Source of the DNA: Thalassiosira profunda
Lineage: Eukaryota; Bacillariophyta; Thalassiosirophyceae; Thalassiosirales; Thalassiosiraceae
Reading direction: 5' to 3'
Assembly: GCA_036939355.1 (NCBI GenBank)
Contig: JALLAP010000218.1
Coordinates: 1 to 16,133 of the forward strand
DNA length: 16,133 nucleotides
Shown here: in pieces, positions 13,866-16,133 of the stretch
Numbering within the stretch: position 1 is the stretch's first letter
Layout of the letters: each line of letters opens with the position of its first letter
Notes under the pieces: generated by a model
What the model saw: the letters and a program-made list of their open reading frames with translations, nothing else
Told to the model about the DNA's origin: nothing
Database searches by the model: none
Program-made: the position numbers and the translations under genes

Positions 13866-16133
13866 ATGAGAGAAGAAATGTCATCCACGACAAAGGATTC
13901 TGTTTTAGCCCTCCTCCGCATGGAAAGGGTCAAGCTGTGGCTCCCTCCTTATCGCTTGCCCGGCGGCGGAGGGGAAAATCAGGAGGCGTTGGCCAAGCTG
14001 GCGGGCTCGCTGCGGGAGAAGATTGTTGCTGCGGCAAGAGATGATGCTGGAGCAGCTCCGACCCAGGACGAGATCTGTGGTGTTTTGATGGAGCTCCAAA
14101 TGCACGCCGTGCAGAAATTGAGGGAGAAGAACTCGGTGGCGGTCAAGGTATTGGCGACGGAGCGGCATTTGGCGGCGCTGCCCAAAGGGGAGGATGGCAA
14201 AATCGCGAACAGCGCCTTCGCGGCGTGGGGAGAGGAGGTGACTGCATCGAGCACGAGTGGCAACGCGAAGGCTCTCCGCGTTAGATAGCTGGCATTTCTC
14301 CCACGCTGACGGTTGGGGAATTCGCAAATGATCTGTGCAGGATGTTGGACGCCAAATCGATCCGCATCATTTGGAAAGGGAAGAATCTCGTGGCAACCGG
14401 CGAGGGAGAATGCCTCCTGAAGATTGTGTGCGACAAAACCCAATCCACCGAGAAGAAGAAGGGAGAACTGCTGTGCCTCGTGTCTGGGTTTGGATACGCA
14501 TCGCAATCCACTTCTTCTGGAGATCAAACAGAGTCGGACATCATCGCCTCCATTCGTCAGGCAGCGCAGACACTCCAGGACTCGAACGGGGGATCGCGCT
14601 TTGAGATTACTGATCAGAGCGGGAACCTGGTGCCCATGCAGCAGAGCGATACGGTGGCCTTTCTGACGGCATTGGGATTGCATCGAATTGGCAGATCGAG
14701 AATGGAAAAGAGAGATGTCTACAGTGCGGTGGCCGGGGACGACGCAAACGGGAGCGAGAACAAAAGGGATGGCGTCGCATCTACCTTGGCATTCCTCCTC
14801 GAGGCCGACGCGGAATGGAACAATTCACCCGCTCTAGGCGGGTGGAGGGAGCGATGCGACAATTACGGGCTCCTCCAACTCGACATTGCCTGGTGCTTCC
14901 TTCGCTTGGAATCGCTTGACAGCCTCGCGGATGCTGTGCGGAGGCTCTCCGTCGCTGAAAAGGTGTTGACGAAACAAGTCCACGCCAATTTCTGCACGCT
15001 GGCGTTGGCGCAGGCGGAGATGGACCACGCCATCCCTCCGCTGTGCTCAATCTTTGTGCGTCTGTTCCTGCNTGGCGTTGGCGCAGGCGGAGATGGACCA
15101 CGCCATCCCTCCGCTGTGCTCAATCTTTGTGCGTCTGTTCCTGCTCCAGGGGGTCGCGAACAAAATGCAGAGCTGCAACACTACTGCCGCAGAGAGGCTG
15201 GGATGGGCGCGGCTGCTTTGCAATCGGCTGCGATCGACTTCTCCGGAAGAAAGCGTGACCAATCTTTCCAATGCTTACCTGGTGGACCCCTCGACGGCTA
15301 TTGCGGCCCTGCGTCGGAGCAACGGCGACCCAGATGCCGCAGGCAACTGTATCACTCAGAGCCGCGACGAGGAGAAAGCAGCCGCGAAGAAGAGGCGCCG
15401 CCAGCATCGGATGGGGCAGTGCACCAACGGCACTGATTTCGTCAACTTGGATCTGGCCCCAACTCTCTCCAATCTGCTGGGCTATGGCGATGTGCTGGCG
15501 AACATTAGCAGCCACGACGATGGACGAGGCCCTGCCATCGAGGACCTGTCCACCAGCGCAATGATTGTCATCGGTCTGCTCCGCCTCTCGGACAACGACA
15601 TCGATCGAGCGCTTGAGATGTACAACGAGCTCGGGGCAGAGCAAGTCTTCGATCGCGTTGCCAGGTTGGACGAGGCTTCCGGCCGAAACAGGAAGCAAAA
15701 GTCGAAGAAGCGCGAGCGGGAACGAAAGACAGCGCACGAGGTACGGGATATTGATCTCACGATGCTCGTTAGCATGGGTGTCGACGAGGATCGGGGTCGA
15801 GATGCATTGAGAGCAGCGGGCAACGTGGAGTCGGCAATCCTCTGGTTGAGCAGAGATGAGATTGTTGAAGGCGGGACCGACACTGGTGCCGACGAGATGA
15901 AGCTCGGAAGCAATGCAAGCGAGGGCAACGCGGGTGGCAATGCATAGCAAAGGCACGCTCCAGCTCCGAAAGCGACGAGAGTACCTCCGAATCGGAGGGA
16001 AGCGAAATTGACGATGCCCACGAGTTGCTAGAGAGAGAGCTTGGAAACGCCCTGGGTGCCGACTCGAAGCAGCTGCTGGAGAAGGAGTGGCTGGGCGTGG
16101 ATTTGCAGGACGAGTGGGAGTTGATCGAGAAAT
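13866..16133 (+). CDS. NUB1: NEDD8 ultimate buster 1 homologue, partial, with frame breaks and an assembly duplication
   Basis: NUB1 proteins carry a UBL and several UBA domains and deliver NEDD8/FAT10 and their conjugates to the proteasome. The start is the first ATG (13866). The N-terminal RVKLWLPPY matches the family's opening helix and PPY motif. A UBL begins around 14270 (IAGISPTLTVGEF, then SIRIIWKGKNL). A helical core follows with DNYGLLQLDIAWCFLRLESL (about 14860-14920) and FVRLFLLQGVAN, both highly NUB1-like. UBA-like domains lie near 15250-15375, 15448-15630 (split by an insertion) and 15745-15860 (LTMLVSMGVDEDRGRDALRAAGN), with a basic KKRRRQ stretch between. The frame changes at about 14285 and again between 15886 and 15947, each explained by an intron or one missing base. 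A 72-bp duplication with an N at 15072 shifts it in between. Beyond 15950 the frame continues acidic (SSSESDESTSESEGSEIDD) to the window edge, where the gene is cut off. Identity is firm; exact exon structure is not. Confidence 0.8.
14148..14284 (+). other. Candidate intron (or coding sequence next to a 1-nt deletion) in the NUB1 homologue
   Basis: The reading frame changes here. An intron 14148-14284 (donor AAG|GTATTG, acceptor CGCGTTAG) would join two phase-0 codons and give SVAVK-IAGISPTLTV, a plausible UBL first strand. A shorter alternative is 14238-14284 (donor GAG|GTGACT, 47 nt). Against an intron, the segment has no stop codon until 14286 and has coding-like codon use, with G or C in most third positions. 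One missing base near 14285 would instead give ALRVR-IAGIS, also a good UBL strand. Undecided. Confidence 0.4.
15000..15144 (+). repeat. Exact 72-bp direct duplication flanking a single N (assembly join)
   Basis: 15000-15071 and 15073-15144 are identical over 72 nt and are separated only by the ambiguous base at 15072. Collapsing one copy plus the N removes 73 nt. It also makes the two flanking frames continuous, giving CSIFVRLFL followed by LQGVANKMQ, which agrees with the conserved NUB1 core. This is the signature of two contigs whose overlapping ends were placed side by side with a minimal gap and not merged. Confidence 0.93.
15886..15947 (+). other. Candidate 62-nt intron near the 3' end of the NUB1 homologue, phase 1
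   Basis: The donor is ACTG|GTGCCG and the acceptor is ATGCATAG|CAAAGG. Splicing joins G to CA (alanine) and moves into the frame that continues KARSSSESDESTSE through to the window end. The donor is weaker than the GTGAGT sites elsewhere, and there is no pyrimidine tract or CTGAC branch site. A single missing base beside the in-frame TAG at 15945-15947 is therefore a real alternative. Confidence 0.4.

Noticed and set aside
15000..15144. Biological tandem duplication or recombination hotspot in the NUB1 homologue
   Set aside because: The copies are 100% identical, separated only by an N, and break the frame. An unmerged contig overlap is the simpler explanation.
1..16133. tRNA, rRNA, viral, toxin or prokaryotic defence genes
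   Set aside because: Nothing in the intergenic stretches resembled a tRNA or rRNA, and all seven proteins look like eukaryotic nuclear genes.

Overview
This window is nuclear DNA from a eukaryote with a compact, GC-rich genome. Its spliceosomal introns are short (71-86 nt where well supported), with GTGAG donors and YAG acceptors. Seven protein-coding genes are supported. The gene content suggests a stramenopile alga, most likely a centric diatom or close relative. The reasons are a ciliary dynein-assembly factor (so a flagellated stage exists), a ribonuclease-inhibitor-type LRR/coiled-coil protein of a style abundant in Thalassiosira-like genomes, and a 2OG-oxygenase with the HYD...SHKYH signature I associate with diatoms. 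That lineage call is inference from protein character and was not tested by a search.

Layout: 1-455 is a pyrimidine-rich leader region with a possible 5' UTR intron. 456-1253 (+) is a small basic/acidic nuclear-looking protein. 1698-3342 (+, two exons) is an LRR plus coiled-coil protein. 3374-6724 (-) is a 1116-residue secretory coiled-coil protein. It shares a 300-nt divergent promoter, which holds an AT-rich nested inverted repeat, with 7025-9547 (+), a DNAAF5/HEATR2 homologue. 9544-10594 (-, three exons) is a membrane-anchored TEX264/GyrI-like protein. 10595-11155 is a promoter/3' flank with clustered palindromes and a small microsatellite. 11156-13372 (-) is an unusual fusion of a METTL13/spermidine-synthase-like methyltransferase domain and a prolyl-4-hydroxylase-type 2OG-Fe(II) dioxygenase. 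13373-13865 is a second divergent intergenic region. From 13866 to the window end (+) is a NUB1 (NEDD8 ultimate buster 1) homologue. It is interrupted by two frame breaks and by an exact 72-bp duplication around a single N, which is almost certainly an assembly scar.

The genes do not form one pathway. They look like ordinary eukaryotic housekeeping and lineage-specific genes packed closely in alternating orientation. Two convergent pairs nearly touch or overlap: 31 nt apart at 3343-3373, and overlapping stop codons in one CTAA tetranucleotide at 9544-9547. I see no tRNA, rRNA, CRISPR, transposon or viral element. The most interesting candidates for follow-up are the methyltransferase-dioxygenase fusion, the tryptophan-phased secretory coiled-coil protein, and the orphan basic protein at the left end.
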